Below, piece after piece: positions 34,673 to 40,843 of a stretch of 40,843 nucleotides of DNA. Where the stretch lies: contig DWYK01000004.1 in the NCBI GenBank assembly GCA_019118705.1, positions 1 to 40,843 of the forward strand, read 5' to 3'. The number at the start of each line of letters is the position of its first letter. The first letter of the stretch is position 1. The DNA comes from Candidatus Merdibacter merdigallinarum. Its GTDB lineage: Bacteria; Bacillota_I; Bacilli_A; Erysipelotrichales; Erysipelotrichaceae. Under the pieces are notes generated by a model that was not told the DNA's origin, did not search any database, and was given only the letters and a program-made list of their open reading frames with translations. The position numbers and the translations under genes are program-made.

Positions 34673-35449
34673 TCACCTCCGTGCCCGAAACAGCGTACCA
34701 CAGTTCTTTCCTTCGATCAGATCGTACAAGATGCAGGGATCTGCACCGCTGGCGATCACCATGTCACAGCCGGCCTCGGTCGCGATCTGTGCGGCCTGCA
34801 GCTTGGTGATCATACCGCCGGTACCGAGAGAAGAACTGCTCTCTCCGGCCATCGCCAGGATGTGCGCATCGATCGTTTCTACGACATCGATCTTCTGCGC
34901 CTTGGGATCTCGTGAAGGATCCGCATCATACAGTCCCTCGATATCGCTGAGCAGTACGAGCAGATCGGCCCCCACCAGACGGGCGGTGATCGCGCTCAGG
35001 GTATCGTTGTCCCCGTAGACGATCTCATCCGTCGCAATGCTGTCATTCTCATTGATGATCGGGATCGCCTGATACTTCAGTAGCACGCGCAGCGTATCCA
35101 GCGCATTCTGCCGCAGCACTTCATCCTCCAGATCCCGTTTTGTCAGCAGCAGCTGTGCGACCTTCCGCGAATACTGTGCAAACAGCTTGTCATAAATATA
35201 CATCAGCTCACACTGACCGATCGCCGCCATCGCCTGTTTTTCTTCCAGCGTCTGCGGCTTTCCGACAAAATGCAGCTTGCCGCAGCCCGCAGCGATCGCT
35301 CCGCTGCTGACCAGCAGCACCTCATGTCCGGCATTGCCCAGATCACTGAGCACCCGGGCAAGCATGTCCAGCTTGCGCAGATGCAGCCGACCGCTCTCAT
35401 GTGTGATCGTCGAAGAGCCGACCTTGACGACCAATCGTTTCTTTTCCAT
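34673..35449 (-). CDS. proB: Glutamate 5-kinase
   Basis: ProB phosphorylates glutamate at the gamma-carboxyl group, the first and usually proline-inhibited step of proline synthesis. The 258-residue protein is the short form without the C-terminal PUA domain. Kinase motifs: VVKVGSSTITH, LLVSSGAIAAG, IPIINENDSIATDEIVYGDNDTLSA, LLSDIEGLYDADP and the ATP-site GTGGMITKLQAAQIA. The ATG at 35449 has GGGTGAAC ahead. A TATAGT extended -10 box (TGATATAGT) lies about 28 bases upstream. It forms an operon with proA. Confidence 0.96.
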   Translation of the reverse strand: MEKKRLVVKVGSSTITHESGRLHLRKLDMLARVLSDLGNAGHEVLLVSSGAIAAGCGKLHFVGKPQTLEEKQAMAAIGQCELMYIYDKLFAQYSRKVAQLLLTKRDLEDEVLRQNALDTLRVLLKYQAIPIINENDSIATDEIVYGDNDTLSAITARLVGADLLVLLSDIEGLYDADPSRDPKAQKIDVVETIDAHILAMAGESSSSLGTGGMITKLQAAQIATEAGCDMVIASGADPCILYDLIEGKNCGTLFRARR

Positions 35450-35528
35450 ACCGTTCACCCGATCTTTTTTTTTACACTATATCACAGCCACCGCACAAAC
35501 ACAAACAAAAGCGGGTCTCTGTACCGAT

Positions 35529-35552
35529 CAAAAAAAAACCGGCCATGCCGGT
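35529..35552 (-). terminator. Terminator of mntR
   Basis: ACCGGC-ATG-GCCGGT followed by eight T on the minus strand, about 20 bases past the mntR stop. Confidence 0.85.
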
Positions 35553-35571
35553 CATTGGAATGTTCCTGAAG

Positions 35572-35943
35572 TCATTTTCCGCGGTGGCGGTCGATGAACT
35601 GCTTCAGCCGCTGATAACTGTCTTCGCTGAGGACATGTTCCATTCGACAGGCATCGTTCTCCGCCGTCTGTGGATCGACGCCCAGCTCCTGCAAGAATCC
35701 CTGCAGATAGCGATGCCGGCTGTAAATATTGGAAGCGATCGCCATTCCTTCCGCGGTCAGCGTGATCTCGCGCTCTTCCACCTCGATCAGACCGCGCTCC
35801 TTCAGGATGCTCATCGCCCTGGATACGCTCGGCTTGGAATAGTTCAGTTCCTTTGCGATGTCGATCGAACGTACGCGCCCATGTTCCTGCTGCAGCTTGA
35901 GGATCGTTTCTAAATAATCTTCACCGGATTCATGAATATTCAT
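35572..35943 (-). CDS. mntR: DtxR/MntR-family metal-dependent repressor
   Basis: This 123-residue regulator has the winged-helix DNA-binding domain (SGEDYLETILKLQQEHGRVRSIDIAKELNYSKPSVSRAMSILKERGLIEVEE) and the metal-binding dimer domain, with no SH3-like third domain. That two-domain length is the MntR type. Metal-ligand positions: Asp9 and Glu12 (as in MntR), His77 region (SRHRYL), and DACRMEH, where a Cys stands at the position that is Glu in Bacillus subtilis MntR but Cys in DtxR/IdeR. Mn or Fe sensing is therefore open. AGGAG lies 10 bases before the ATG. It has its own terminator. No metal transporter is adjacent. Confidence 0.88.
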   Translation of the reverse strand: MNIHESGEDYLETILKLQQEHGRVRSIDIAKELNYSKPSVSRAMSILKERGLIEVEEREITLTAEGMAIASNIYSRHRYLQGFLQELGVDPQTAENDACRMEHVLSEDSYQRLKQFIDRHRGK

Positions 35944-36129
35944 TATTGCTCACTCCTATATATACGATCAGATATTTGACTGTCGCTATTAGTATACCAC
36001 AGCCCAAACAAAGAAGCGAACAGAATGCGCCAGAAACCGTTTCATCCCTTCGCGCCGGGCATGCCCGCGAATCAGACGGTCATTCCATCTGCATCGGATC
36101 ATTTCTGTATAATTTTTTCAAAAAAACTG

Positions 36130-36158
36130 TTGCCAAGCATTTCATCTTATGATATTAT
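36130..36158 (+). promoter_or_regulatory. Promoter of tRNA-Asn
   Basis: TTGCCA (36130-36135), 17-base spacer, TATTAT (36153-36158). The mature tRNA begins 20 bases after the -10 box. Confidence 0.75.
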
Positions 36159-36177
36159 ATACGAGCAATAACGAGAT

Positions 36178-36253
36178 GCCTGAATAGCTCAGTAGGTAGA
36201 GCATCCGGCTGTTAACCGGCAGGTCACAGGTTCGAGTCCTGTTTCAGGCGCCA
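36178..36253 (+). tRNA. tRNA-Asn (anticodon GTT)
   Basis: A 76-nt cloverleaf including an encoded CCA. The acceptor stem GCCTGAA/TTCAGGC is perfect, the D stem is GCTC/GAGC, the anticodon loop CTGTTAA carries GTT (36211-36213), and the T arm is ACAGG-TTCGAGT-CCTGT. The outermost anticodon-stem pair (27-43) is a T-C mismatch. It is a single-gene transcript with its own promoter and terminator. Confidence 0.97.
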
Positions 36254-36263
36254 TGTAAAAAGG

Positions 36264-36292
36264 AAACACCGATCTTCATCGGTGTTTTTTTA
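36264..36292 (+). terminator. Terminator of tRNA-Asn
   Basis: AACACCGAT-cttc-ATCGGTGTT followed by TTTTT. Confidence 0.9.
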
Positions 36293-36304
36293 TATTCTTG
36301 CACA

Positions 36305-36354
36305 GCAAAAAAAGAACAGGATCGATGTCTTCAAAGTTCCGCATCGATCCTGTC
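36305..36354 (-). terminator. Terminator of deoC
   Basis: ACAGGATCGATG and CATCGATCCTGT (12-bp stem, 14-nt loop) followed on the minus strand by TCTTTTTTT. Confidence 0.85.
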
Positions 36355-36406
36355 TTCCTGTCATCGTTTCGCTTCTGCGCGTGTTTTCACTGCATGGGGG
36401 GGGCGA

Positions 36407-37051
36407 TCAGTGTTCGCCCAGCAGCGCCATCCCTGCACTGGTTCCGATCCGGTCCGCGCCCGCTTCCAGCATCGCATCCATATCTTCTGCGCTGCGGATG
36501 CCGCCGGCTGCTTTCACCAGACACTTTCCTGCCACCGCTTCCTTCATCCGGCGTACATCTTCCACTGTTGCCCCGCTCGTTGAGAAACCGGTAGAGGTCT
36601 TGACGAAATCCGCACCGGCCTGTACACACAGATGACAGGCACGCACGATCTCCTCTTCGCTCAGCAGACAGTTTTCCAGGATGACCTTGACCACGGCGCC
36701 ATCCGCAGCCTCAACGACGGCGCGGATGTCCGCAAGCACCGCCGCATCCTGCTTCGCTTTCAGCTCCCCGATGTTGAGGACCATATCGATCTCCTGCGCG
36801 CCGTTGGCACGGGCATCGGCCGTTTCAAACGCCTTGGCCTTCGTGCTCATCGCACCTAACGGAAATCCGACGACACAGCAGACCTTGACGTCGCTTTCCG
36901 CCAGCAGTTTGGCGCAGAGCGGCACCCAGTACGTATTGACACAGACACTGGCAAAATCGCCGTCCTTCGCTTCCCTGCACAGCCGTTCGATGTCTGCCTG
37001 CGTCGCATCCGCCTTCAACAATGTATGATCGATGTATTTACTGCGTTTCAT
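36407..37051 (-). CDS. deoC: Deoxyribose-phosphate aldolase
   Basis: DeoC cleaves 2-deoxyribose 5-phosphate to acetaldehyde and glyceraldehyde 3-phosphate, feeding DNA sugar into glycolysis. In the 214-residue protein the Schiff-base lysine is Lys151 (DFVKTSTGF), helped by Lys180 (VKAAGGIR) and Asp89 (EIDMVLNIG). The start at 37051 is preferred, with GAGGTC 6 bases ahead; an ATG at 37057 and a longer frame to 37159 are less likely. A run of eight G lies just past the stop (36396-36403). No other deo genes are adjacent. A small membrane-protein gene ends 55 bases upstream. Confidence 0.95.
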   Translation of the reverse strand: MKRSKYIDHTLLKADATQADIERLCREAKDGDFASVCVNTYWVPLCAKLLAESDVKVCCVVGFPLGAMSTKAKAFETADARANGAQEIDMVLNIGELKAKQDAAVLADIRAVVEAADGAVVKVILENCLLSEEEIVRACHLCVQAGADFVKTSTGFSTSGATVEDVRRMKEAVAGKCLVKAAGGIRSAEDMDAMLEAGADRIGTSAGMALLGEH

Positions 37052-37106
37052 ATTCATGACCTCACTCTCCATGGAGAAGCATACCACAGTTTTCGTTGGC
37101 CCGCAA

Positions 37107-37472
37107 TCATCGATGCAGCGATACGCACGCTTCTTCGGAATGCAGCAGCGAGCGCGCAAGCAGCAGGATCATCGATGTGCGAAGCACACCGTCAAGCAGC
37201 AGGGCGAACATCCGCCAGACGCTCATCCGATTCCAGAACAGCTGTACCAGCACATCGACCGGGATCATGACCGTGCAGAGCACCTCCAGCACACAGCCGC
37301 CGGCCAGCGCCCGCAGCCGGTGTACGGGCCTTGCGACGATCAGCAGCGGTACGATCCACAGGATACAGGTCGTCATCATCTGCGCAAACATCTCCTGCTG
37401 CACGATCATACGACCACACATCCGCTCACTTGACACACCGGACGCTGCGCACGGAGGTATCGTTTCATCCAT
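37107..37472 (-). CDS. Small membrane protein of unknown function
   Basis: A 121-residue frame with three hydrophobic segments ([62 protein letters not shown]) and a short polar tail. No family is recognised. The start is uncertain: the ATG at 37472 lies about 20 bases after a TAAAAT box but has no clear ribosome binding site; ATGs at 37421 and 37409 are alternatives. It precedes deoC on the same strand with a 55-base gap. Confidence 0.5.
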   Translation of the reverse strand: MDETIPPCAASGVSSERMCGRMIVQQEMFAQMMTTCILWIVPLLIVARPVHRLRALAGGCVLEVLCTVMIPVDVLVQLFWNRMSVWRMFALLLDGVLRTSMILLLARSLLHSEEACVSLHR

Positions 37473-37550
37473 TCTGTCCGCTCGTTCATACCGCTATTTT
37501 AACAGACTCTTCCCCTTTCCGGCACACCTCACCAAACCAAGGGACATACA

Positions 37551-37579
37551 AAAAAAGAGCCCCTGTACAAAAGGAGCTC
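37551..37579 (-). terminator. Terminator of the 224-aa helical protein gene
   Basis: GAGCTCCT and AGGGGCTC arms (one T-G pair) followed by TTTTTTT on the minus strand. Confidence 0.75.
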
Positions 37580-37629
37580 CACCTATGGCCGCAAAAGAGT
37601 CGATCTTCATCCAGATCCGCTTTGTTCGA

Positions 37630-38304
37630 TCATCTCTGGGTACGGCCGGAATCGACCGGTCCGCCCTTGTCTTCATCGATCATGCGTGCGGAAAAGAAGT
37701 GCGGATTGGGCTTGTCAAAGTAATTGGACGCATGGAGATCAAATGCGCTCTCTGTGCCCAGATGAAAATCGGCACACGCATGTGGATCGGCCGCTTCCAG
37801 CAGCCGTCCGATCTCCTTGCGGATATTGTCCTCTCGTTCCTGCAGCTGCTCCAGTATCGCCTGATTCTCCCGATGTTTCGTGCGGTGGGCGCCCTCTTTC
37901 AGCAGCGAAACGATCGCCTCCAGCGACTGCCGGCTCATGCACAGCAGTGCGCAGTAATCAAAGGGACACTGCCGTTTCGGCTGATCCTCTGCCTCACTCT
38001 TCGCATCGATCCACGCCATCTGCGGGATATCGTCCTCTTCCACATCCAGGTGATGCACATCTTCACCGCGCAGCTCATGCAGCAGCGTGGCGAACTGCTC
38101 ACTGACGCTCAGCTGTTCCATCGCCATCGCATAAAGGGCAATGCGCGCCGTTCGCTGCTGGATGCGAAAGCCGGCACGCACCAGCTGTATGGACAGATCC
38201 AGCTGTGCATCCAGTCCTGCCGCATGGGCATCCAGCCACTGTGCCAGCTGTTCCTCCGGATGTGCGCGCAGATGAGAGAGATGCGCTTCTTTGTAGCAAA
38301 ACAT
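37630..38304 (-). CDS. Helical soluble protein of unknown function (224 aa)
   Basis: A 224-residue, mainly helical, soluble protein with no signal peptide. Histidine and glutamate are frequent in the first 100 residues (YKEAHLSHLRAHPEEQ, HELRGEDVHHLDVEEDD), and a Cys-rich patch follows (RQCPFDYCALLCMS). A charged helix (QAILEQLQEREDNIRKEIGRLLEAADPH) comes next. The pattern could suit a metal-binding four-helix protein, but I cannot name a family. The ATG at 38304 has GGAGTG 7 bases ahead, which decides it over upstream codons. It is divergent from the FlK-like gene and has its own terminator. Confidence 0.75.
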   Translation of the reverse strand: MFCYKEAHLSHLRAHPEEQLAQWLDAHAAGLDAQLDLSIQLVRAGFRIQQRTARIALYAMAMEQLSVSEQFATLLHELRGEDVHHLDVEEDDIPQMAWIDAKSEAEDQPKRQCPFDYCALLCMSRQSLEAIVSLLKEGAHRTKHRENQAILEQLQEREDNIRKEIGRLLEAADPHACADFHLGTESAFDLHASNYFDKPNPHFFSARMIDEDKGGPVDSGRTQR

Positions 38305-38350
38305 TTTTATCACTCCATTCATCATTAGTGTGGTTGTAAAAAACAATTCT

Positions 38351-38359
38351 ATGCTATAA
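38351..38359 (+). promoter_or_regulatory. Extended -10 promoter of the FlK-like gene
   Basis: TGCTATAAT: a consensus -10 with an upstream TGn, which compensates for a weak -35. The start codon is 35 bases further on. Confidence 0.6.
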
Positions 38360-38394
38360 TGAACACAGGTTTAAAAGGAATGTGAGGACACGAT

Positions 38395-38790
38395 ATGAAG
38401 GAAATCAAATTGCAGGCATCGCTCACCAAAGAGTGCCTGGTCACCAGTGAACTGCTGGCAAGCAGCGTAGGCAGCGGCATCGTCGATGTATATGCCACAC
38501 CGATGATGATCGCCCTGATGGAAAACACCGCAGCAGAGCTGCTCTCTCAGTTTCTGGATGAGGGAGAGACCAGCGTCGGTATCCGCATCGATACCAGCCA
38601 CGACGCAGCGACTCCGGCCAAGATGAAGGTGTGGGCAACCGCCCAGATCACAGCGGTCGACCGCAAGAAGGTCACCTTCCACATCGTCGCAAAAGACGAG
38701 AAGGACGTGATCGGCACCGCGCAACACGAGCGCTTTATCGTAAACAAGGAAAAATTCGAGGCAAAGGCCCAGAGCAAATTAGATAAATAA
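38395..38790 (+). CDS. FlK-like thioesterase
   Basis: A 131-residue hotdog protein close in layout to fluoroacetyl-CoA thioesterase FlK. The expected triad positions can be read as Thr in DVYATPMMIALMEN, Glu in MEN, and His in RIDTSHDAATP. Most members of the family act on ordinary short acyl-CoA or unknown substrates, and fluoroacetate detoxification is not implied. GTGAGGAC lies 6 bases before the ATG. The GNAT acetyltransferase follows after 17 bases, so the two form a small operon ended by a terminator at 39253. Confidence 0.85.
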   Translation: MKEIKLQASLTKECLVTSELLASSVGSGIVDVYATPMMIALMENTAAELLSQFLDEGETSVGIRIDTSHDAATPAKMKVWATAQITAVDRKKVTFHIVAKDEKDVIGTAQHERFIVNKEKFEAKAQSKLDK

Positions 38791-38807
38791 GGAAAGAAGT
38801 GATTCTT

Positions 38808-39245
38808 ATGATGATTCGGGAAGCAAAAAAAGAAGAAAACAGCATCATTGCCGACATCTGGCTGATGAGCATGCGCAGCGCGCATTATGGTTTCAAGGAA
38901 ACCTACTGGACAAAGCAGTACAAGAGCATCCGTATCAAATATTCACAGGTGCGCTCGGACGTCTATGTGTACGAGGACGGCGGTGTGCTGCTGGGCTTTG
39001 GCGCCTATGTGCGGGATTCCGATATGGTGCGCATCTTTGTCGCTCCTGGCTATCAGCACAAGGGCATCGGTTCCGCTCTGTTAAAATTCTTTGAAGAGCG
39101 TTATGGCTCCTTCTCCTGCCGCTGCTACCGCCACAATGCACCGGCGGTCAACTTTCTGAAAAATCGCGGCTATGCGATCATTGAAAAACGCCAAAATGTC
39201 GACTCTGCCGCAGAGGAGTATGTATTCCGCAAAGAAAAGGAATGA
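38808..39245 (+). CDS. GNAT-family N-acetyltransferase
   Basis: A 145-residue acetyltransferase that moves an acetyl group from acetyl-CoA to an amine. The acetyl-CoA loop is VRIFVAPGYQHKGIGSALLKFFEE, followed by the beta-5 region SCRCYRHNAPAVNFLKNRGYAIIEKRQ. The ATG at 38808 (or 38811) is chosen over a GTG at 38799 that overlaps the ribosome binding site. It is second in an operon with the FlK-like thioesterase. The acceptor substrate is unknown. Confidence 0.9.
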   Translation: MMIREAKKEENSIIADIWLMSMRSAHYGFKETYWTKQYKSIRIKYSQVRSDVYVYEDGGVLLGFGAYVRDSDMVRIFVAPGYQHKGIGSALLKFFEERYGSFSCRCYRHNAPAVNFLKNRGYAIIEKRQNVDSAAEEYVFRKEKE

Positions 39246-39252
39246 TAAAATG

Positions 39253-39280
39253 AGCTGCCTGATCCAAGGCAGCTTTTTTG
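39253..39280 (+). terminator. Terminator of the FlK-like/GNAT operon
   Basis: AGCTGCCT-gatcca-AGGCAGCT followed by TTTTTT. Confidence 0.9.
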
Positions 39281-39282
39281 TT

Positions 39283-39309
39283 GAAAAAAGGCCGTGCCCG
39301 TCACGACCT
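39283..39309 (-). terminator. Terminator of lgt
   Basis: AGGTCGTG and CACGGCCT arms followed by TTTTTTC on the minus strand. Confidence 0.8.
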
Positions 39310-39316
39310 TCTCTTT

Positions 39317-40129
39317 TTACTCCTGTTCTTCTTTTCTGTTACGCAGCCGATCCATCCACTGAAGGAAGAAACGGCTGTCCTTCATCATCCAAAGGCCCAC
39401 TGGAACAAGCAGCAGGGAGATCCACTGAGAGGTGGACAGCACCCATACTCCCCGTATCGCATCCCCACGCAGCCATTCGATCAGAAAGCGAAAGATCCCA
39501 TACATGCTCAGATAAAAGCCCAGCTGCACAAAACCGTTGCGGCGCCTCCTTGCCAGCAGCACCAGACTGACAAACAGCAGCAGGTTGAATCCCGCCTCAA
39601 ACAGCTGCACCGGATAGCGGGAGACCAGCACCTGCGGGTTTGCCTGCGTATAGATCGGCAACGCAAGCAGGGAATTGCTGGCGGCACCATAACAGCAGCC
39701 GGCGAGGAAGCAGCCGATCCTGCCAAAGCAGTGAAAGAGCGGGAATGCCGGCATGCAGGCTTCCAGATACTCCTCCAGGATCAGCGAAGGATGCCGGTAA
39801 AAATAGAAGAAGACGGCAACGAGCAGACCGATCAGTCCGCCATAAAACACGAAGCCGCTGCTGAGATAACGCAGCAGTGACAGCGGATCCTGCAGCATTC
39901 CGCCCAGATGATCCATCAGCCATGGCAGATCGACCAGCAGATACAGCAGCTTCCCGCCGATCAGCGCGCCAAGTGCCGCATAGATGAGGATATCGATCAG
40001 CGCCTCCGGATCCAGTCCGCGCCGGCGCACGCTGACCGTGCAGTAAAGGATCGCCGCCACTGCCCCAAGCAGCGTCATCACCCCATAGGTCTGAATGGAG
40101 ATTCCCATGATCTCAATTTCCGGAAGCAT
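39317..40129 (-). CDS. lgt: Prolipoprotein diacylglyceryl transferase
   Basis: Lgt moves a diacylglyceryl group from phosphatidylglycerol onto the lipobox cysteine of prolipoproteins. The 270-residue protein has about seven membrane helices. Family motifs: GFVFYGGLIGLL, HCFGRIGCFLAGCCYG and YGIFRFLIEWLRGD. The Lgt signature in E. coli is GRIGNFINGE; the GRIGCFLAGCCYG wording is a variant seen in many anaerobic Bacillota. AAGGAGGG lies before the ATG. DUF4190 is upstream on the same strand, separated by a weak terminator. It would process the lipoprotein at 27748. Confidence 0.92.
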   Translation of the reverse strand: MLPEIEIMGISIQTYGVMTLLGAVAAILYCTVSVRRRGLDPEALIDILIYAALGALIGGKLLYLLVDLPWLMDHLGGMLQDPLSLLRYLSSGFVFYGGLIGLLVAVFFYFYRHPSLILEEYLEACMPAFPLFHCFGRIGCFLAGCCYGAASNSLLALPIYTQANPQVLVSRYPVQLFEAGFNLLLFVSLVLLARRRRNGFVQLGFYLSMYGIFRFLIEWLRGDAIRGVWVLSTSQWISLLLVPVGLWMMKDSRFFLQWMDRLRNRKEEQE

Positions 40130-40142
40130 AGTCTTCCCTCCT

Positions 40143-40175
40143 TAAAAAATGAGGAGAACCTGCGATGGTCTCCCC
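40143..40175 (-). terminator. Terminator-like hairpin after the DUF4190 gene
   Basis: GGAGACC-atcgca-GGTTCTCC (one bulged base) followed by TCATTTTTT on the minus strand. Confidence 0.5.
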
Positions 40176-40202
40176 GAATGATGATTTTTATCGTTCAAAG
40201 GC

Positions 40203-40487
40203 CTACCAATAATAATAGCTGATTCCCCGGTTGACATAGATCATATAACAGCTGCAGCTGACAAATAACAGCGCACACATGGACAGGCCGACGATGCCGC
40301 ACACGAAGCCGGCGGTCGCGATCCCGCTCTTCGCTTCCCGGCGTGCCTTGTTTCCGAATATGATCGCCAGTATCCCGGTCACGACCCCGATCAGGCTCGT
40401 GTAAAAAAAGCCGGTCACACATACGATCGAAATGATCCCGAGCACCAGAGAAGCGACTGCCTTTCCATTTCCGTTTGTCTGTTCCAT
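40203..40487 (-). CDS. DUF4190-type small membrane protein
   Basis: A 94-residue protein with a short polar N-terminus (EQTNGNGKAVAS) and two long membrane segments. The first hairpin, LVLGIISIVCVTGFFYTSLIGVVTGILAIIFGNKARRE, has the layout of DUF4190 proteins; the second is IATAGFVCGIVGLSMCALLFVSCS. Function is unknown. The ATG at 40487 and a GTG directly before it are both possible; AGGAG is 6 to 9 bases ahead. Confidence 0.8.
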   Translation of the reverse strand: MEQTNGNGKAVASLVLGIISIVCVTGFFYTSLIGVVTGILAIIFGNKARREAKSGIATAGFVCGIVGLSMCALLFVSCSCYMIYVNRGISYYYW

Positions 40488-40572
40488 CACACATCACTCC
40501 TCCCGATCATAGACTCTGCTCCTATCTTATGAAAAAAGCCTCTCTTTGTCAAGATGACCCATGCGCCATCTA

Positions 40573-40601
40573 TTGTCTAAATGCGAGAGATGTGATAAAC
40601 T
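40573..40601 (+). promoter_or_regulatory. Promoter of ssrA
   Basis: TTGTCT (40573-40578), a 17-base spacer and TAAACT (40596-40601), about 20 bases before the mature tmRNA 5' end. Confidence 0.65.
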
Positions 40602-40621
40602 GGATATGCCGATCGAAAACA

Positions 40622-40843
40622 GGGGGTGTTCTGGTTTCGACAGGGATATGTCTGATACGGACTGCAGCCGAGTGATTACGTAATAATCAACTTAAATTAA
40701 ACGCAAAAACTAAACTTGCTAACGTGTTCGGTGGAAACCGTGCCGTTGCTTTCGCTGCTTAATAACCGACGATAGGTTCGCAGCCTCCCGTCAACAGAGT
40801 GTTCTGCGCTGTTGCGGTGAGCAGAATTCAGTGGAACTCAAGG
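40622..40843 (+). ncRNA. ssrA: tmRNA (transfer-messenger RNA), 3' end cut by the window
   Basis: tmRNA frees stalled ribosomes and tags the unfinished protein for proteolysis. The 5' end GGGGGTGTTCTGGTTTCGAC is the conserved first half of the tRNA-like domain. The tag frame runs from GCA at 40703 to TAA at 40760 and codes for AKTKLANVFGGNRAVAFAA, then two stop codons. The hydrophobic AFAA end suits ClpXP-type recognition. Pseudoknot regions follow; the 3' half of the acceptor domain lies beyond the window. Confidence 0.96.

Noticed and set aside
33400-34809. 469-codon open frame on the plus strand
   Set aside because: It is antisense to proA and part of proB; the minus-strand products are certain.
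34673-35449. proB considered as truncated because it lacks a PUA domain
   Set aside because: The short form of about 260 residues is a normal variant in Bacillota, and the proB-proA junction is intact.
36396-36403. Run of eight G next to the deoC stop as a phase-variable tract
   Set aside because: It lies outside the coding frame and outside a visible promoter, so slippage would not change a product.
39317-40129. Lgt considered as inactive because GRIGNFINGE is GRIGCFLAGCCYG
   Set aside because: This variant is common in anaerobic Bacillota; the other Lgt motifs are present.

Overview
The window looks like a chromosomal segment of a Bacillota (Firmicutes) bacterium, most plausibly a spore-forming member of the Erysipelotrichia. 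This placement is an inference from the gene set: a long-type pyrophosphate-dependent phosphofructokinase, an HrcA/CIRCE heat-shock operon, Rex, CsoR, a T-box ahead of asnS, an SpoVAF spore protein, an IS150-type OrfA, and strong AGGAGG-type ribosome binding sites throughout. The DNA appears moderately GC-rich, which produces many long but spurious antisense ORFs. There is no rRNA, prophage or CRISPR array, and the only mobile-element trace is one orphan IS3-family OrfA.

Layout. 1-645: a terminator of an off-window gene, a gene-poor stretch with a perfect 10-bp inverted repeat, and the terminator of pfp. 646-4166: minus-strand central carbon genes, PPi-phosphofructokinase and PTS enzyme I. 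4265-9462: two small unknown proteins, an orphan spoVAF, an ABC-F ATPase and a membrane-anchored amidase-fold protein that has lost zinc ligands. 9629-13443: asnS with a T-box leader, rex, and a leucine-rich-repeat protein with no export signal. 13590-14898: cold-shock gene with a long leader, an HD hydrolase, and the transposase remnant. 15005-16570: a sortase-type surface protein. 16775-16918: a candidate small RNA with its own promoter and terminator. 16977-19960: the copper operon csoR-copA with a clear promoter and operator. 20065-22661: membrane proteins of unknown role, a DMT exporter and a hotdog thioesterase.

22749-27590 is the class I heat-shock operon hrcA-grpE-dnaK-dnaJ (minus), driven by one sigma-A-type promoter flanked by two CIRCE operators. 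27748-30031 is a plus-strand set of lipoprotein, ECF sigma factor and membrane protein (probable anti-sigma). 30145-35943 holds a CtpE-like P-type ATPase, a PgeF-type multicopper oxidoreductase, the proline genes proB-proA and a DtxR/MntR metal regulator. 36130-36292 is a tRNA-Asn transcription unit. 36407-40487 holds deoC, two unknown proteins, an FlK-like thioesterase, a GNAT acetyltransferase, lgt and a DUF4190 protein. The right edge cuts the tmRNA gene ssrA, whose complete tag reading frame is visible.

Most of the window is ordinary housekeeping. The items that best deserve a second look are the candidate sRNA at 16810-16918, the degenerate amidase, the orphan spoVAF with two downstream small genes, the double-CIRCE promoter, the ECF sigma/membrane protein/lipoprotein set, the cytosolic LRR protein, and the inverted repeat and possible transcript near the left end. 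I did not find a convincing new multi-gene defence or mobile system.
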